In this document: positions 62,407 to 64,000 of the stretch, piece by piece
How the letters are laid out: every line of letters begins with the position of its first letter
How positions within the stretch are numbered: the first letter of the stretch is position 1
NCBI RefSeq assembly: GCF_019226825.1
Contig: NZ_CP076642.1
Coordinates: 434,001-498,000, forward strand
DNA length: 64,000 nt
DNA from: Vibrio ostreae
GTDB taxonomy: Bacteria > Pseudomonadota > Gammaproteobacteria > Enterobacterales > Vibrionaceae
Direction: 5' to 3'
The notes under the pieces: model-generated
Told to the model about the DNA's origin: nothing
What the model saw: the letters and a program-made list of their open reading frames with translations, nothing else
Database searches by the model: none
Position numbers and translations under genes: made by a program

Positions 62407-64000
62407 GTGTATCCCTTGATCTCATATATGTCAGTGTTACTTTGCATCCGCGTTCAGGCGAAGCTTCCACGCGCAATTCGCCATTCAGACGACCAGCTCT
62501 TTCCTGCATAATACTCATCCCGTAATGGTTGAGTTTAGCTTCTTGCTGATCAAACCCTACGCCGTCATCTTCGATGGTAACCACCACTTCATTGTCCTGT
62601 TCGTTACAATCGATGTTAATTTGCGTTGCGTCCGCATGTTTTATCGCATTCATGGTCGCTTCACGGATGAGTTGCATCAAGTGAACCTGCTGATGTGCCT
62701 CCAGCCCCATGGATGACAAATTGTTATTAAGCGTTATCCGCGCCGGTGTCTGATCCGCCAGTTGGTCCAGCATATCCACCAGCGCCTGACCAAAGTTTGC
62801 TTCCCTAATCGTTAGGCGGAACGTGGTCAGCAATTCACGCAGCTGGGTATATGCGCCGGACAATCCCTGGTCGATATCGCCGATGATATCGTTAGTTTGT
62901 GAGCTGTACGGGTTCTGCTCCAGTTTAGCCATCACCCGTTTCAGCAGCGAGACCTGAATTTTCAGATAAGACAAAGACTGCGCCAAAGAATCATGCAGCT
63001 CTCGCGCGATCGTCGCCCGCTCTTCCATCAGCAGCAGCTGCTCGGCCTGTTTCTGAGCCCGGTTGTAATACACTGCCCGGGCCAGCATCAGCGCGAAGTT
63101 TTCGATCAGTGCCTGGTCCGGGCAAGGTAATCCTGCTTCCCAGTACAGATGACCCAGCGACTGACCCGCCAAAATCAACTCGCGACTATTGGCATTTTCA
63201 CCACAAATTTGTCCTTCCTGCAGCATCAGAGGCTTGCTAGCCTCCTGCTCAATCTCGATCTTAACGCCATTTACCCCCTGGATGCTGACCATATGACGCA
63301 GAATCGCCTGGTAGTTGTCCTGGGTAATCCGCGCTGCCGTCAACTGCTGGGCCGAGTTATACAGGACCTCCAACGACTGATTGGCTCGTTGCAGCTTATG
63401 GGTTTTCTCATTCACGGCCTGTTCCAGACCACGATACAGCTTACCCAACTCCCCCGCCATCACATTGAATGTAGCGGAAAGAATACCCAGCTCGTTAGGG
63501 CTGTTGGTATCGAGCTGTACCTCAAAGGCGCGATTCTGCACTTGTTCACTGGCGATAACCAGAGCACGTAACGGGCGCACGACTTCTTTGCGGATGTAAC
63601 GCACAACAAACAGTGAGATCAACAATACGCCGCCCAAGCCCAGCCCGCCAACCCAAGCCAGATTAATCAGCTTCTGTTCAGAAAATCGTTGTAATTTAAG
63701 GACAAATCCGTCGATACGGCGGACAAAGTCTTCGACCTGGTGGAGATATTCTTGCTTATTATCTCCGGTTAGCTGCGCTTTAAGTATCTGCCAGCGCATG
63801 ATCAATGCTTCGTAATCCTGGGCGATATTCTCCGGAACATTCCAGTTACGTACCGCCTGCATTGACGGTGCATTCAGTGACTGCTCGAACGCAGCGATAT
63901 GTTGCATGTAACTGGCTGACTCGCTCTGAATATCGTAAGCAAGGCGATAACTCTGCATCCGCATTGAGCCTGAAACATTTACCGCTTCCGCGTCATTAAG
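62390..64000 (-). CDS. narQ: Nitrate/nitrite sensor histidine kinase NarQ (5' end outside window)
   Basis: The reading frame is open to the right edge; the first ~45 residues and start are missing. The P-box that binds nitrate is visible (AEAVNVSGSMRMQSYR), with its conserved arginine. A HAMP segment follows the second membrane helix (NLAWVGGLGLGGVLLISLFVV). The HisKA_3 phosphorylation site is ARELHDSLAQSLSYL and the ATPase domain includes REATMNAIKHADAT and DDGVGFDQ. It phosphorylates NarP in response to nitrate or nitrite. Confidence 0.92.
   Translation of the reverse strand, partial: LNDAEAVNVSGSMRMQSYRLAYDIQSESASYMQHIAAFEQSLNAPSMQAVRNWNVPENIAQDYEALIMRWQILKAQLTGDNKQEYLHQVEDFVRRIDGFVLKLQRFSEQKLINLAWVGGLGLGGVLLISLFVVRYIRKEVVRPLRALVIASEQVQNRAFEVQLDTNSPNELGILSATFNVMAGELGKLYRGLEQAVNEKTHKLQRANQSLEVLYNSAQQLTAARITQDNYQAILRHMVSIQGVNGVKIEIEQEASKPLMLQEGQICGENANSRELILAGQSLGHLYWEAGLPCPDQALIENFALMLARAVYYNRAQKQAEQLLLMEERATIARELHDSLAQSLSYLKIQVSLLKRVMAKLEQNPYSSQTNDIIGDIDQGLSGAYTQLRELLTTFRLTIREANFGQALVDMLDQLADQTPARITLNNNLSSMGLEAHQQVHLMQLIREATMNAIKHADATQINIDCNEQDNEVVVTIEDDGVGFDQQEAKLNHYGMSIMQERAGRLNGELRVEASPERGCKVTLTYMRSRDTHDDEM

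Overview
The window looks like chromosomal DNA of a Vibrio species. The type VI secretion proteins, NarQ/NarP, the YejABEF cluster, MsrAB, the acyl-CoA desaturase and the siderophore-interacting protein all read as Vibrio-like. A Fluvialis-clade Vibrio is a reasonable guess, but the sequence alone does not prove it. Genes are tightly packed, with symmetrical intrinsic terminators between convergent units. I saw no rRNA, tRNA, CRISPR array, insertion sequence or phage.

Positions 1-3200 (minus) hold the end of a type VI secretion cassette: hcp, vgrG and a PAAR tip gene cut by the left edge. Positions 3435-13737 form the assimilatory nitrate/nitrite locus. A minus-strand operon (cobA, nirB, nirD, NarK-type transporter, fused PP2C phosphatase/Ser-Thr kinase) diverges from nasA. 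The 398-bp gap between cobA and nasA carries back-to-back sigma-54-type promoters and a perfect NarL/NarP-type 7-2-7 palindrome. The matching sensor/regulator pair narQ-narP is at the right edge (61771-64000).

Positions 14000-33000 hold a beta-helix lipoprotein, an S4 RNA-binding protein, a GST/TetR/PPC cluster with TetR-type operators, yejABEF (yejA frameshifted), a Nudix hydrolase, a Fur-box siderophore-interacting protein, an M14 carboxypeptidase, a GntR/UTRA regulator, rnk with a terminator-like leader, yjjG, a LysR regulator, elbB and a secreted MsrAB. Positions 32637-37604 hold a small ethanolamine module without microcompartment genes (AraC regulator, eutB, eutC, permease). Positions 37825-41747 carry folE, moeA, moeB and sseA; moeAB makes the molybdenum cofactor that NasA needs.

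Positions 41922-49798 carry a TAXI-type TRAP transporter, a SorC-family regulator and tal-tkt (tal frameshifted). A shared AGCAAATGT motif lies in the three promoter regions. Positions 49941-54591 are a metal-uptake operon behind a Zur-like box: a small membrane protein, ABC ATPase, permease, binding protein, DUF1007 protein and NicO-family transporter. The right end has a PAS-chemoreceptor, an OmpA-like lipoprotein, a membrane-anchored FKBP, a HAD phosphatase, a 39-residue small protein gene, a GNAT enzyme, a desaturase under a FabR/DesT-like palindrome, a TrmH-type methyltransferase and narQP.

Two metabolic genes (yejA, tal) are each broken by a single-base indel in a low-complexity run. 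These could be real lesions or assembly errors.
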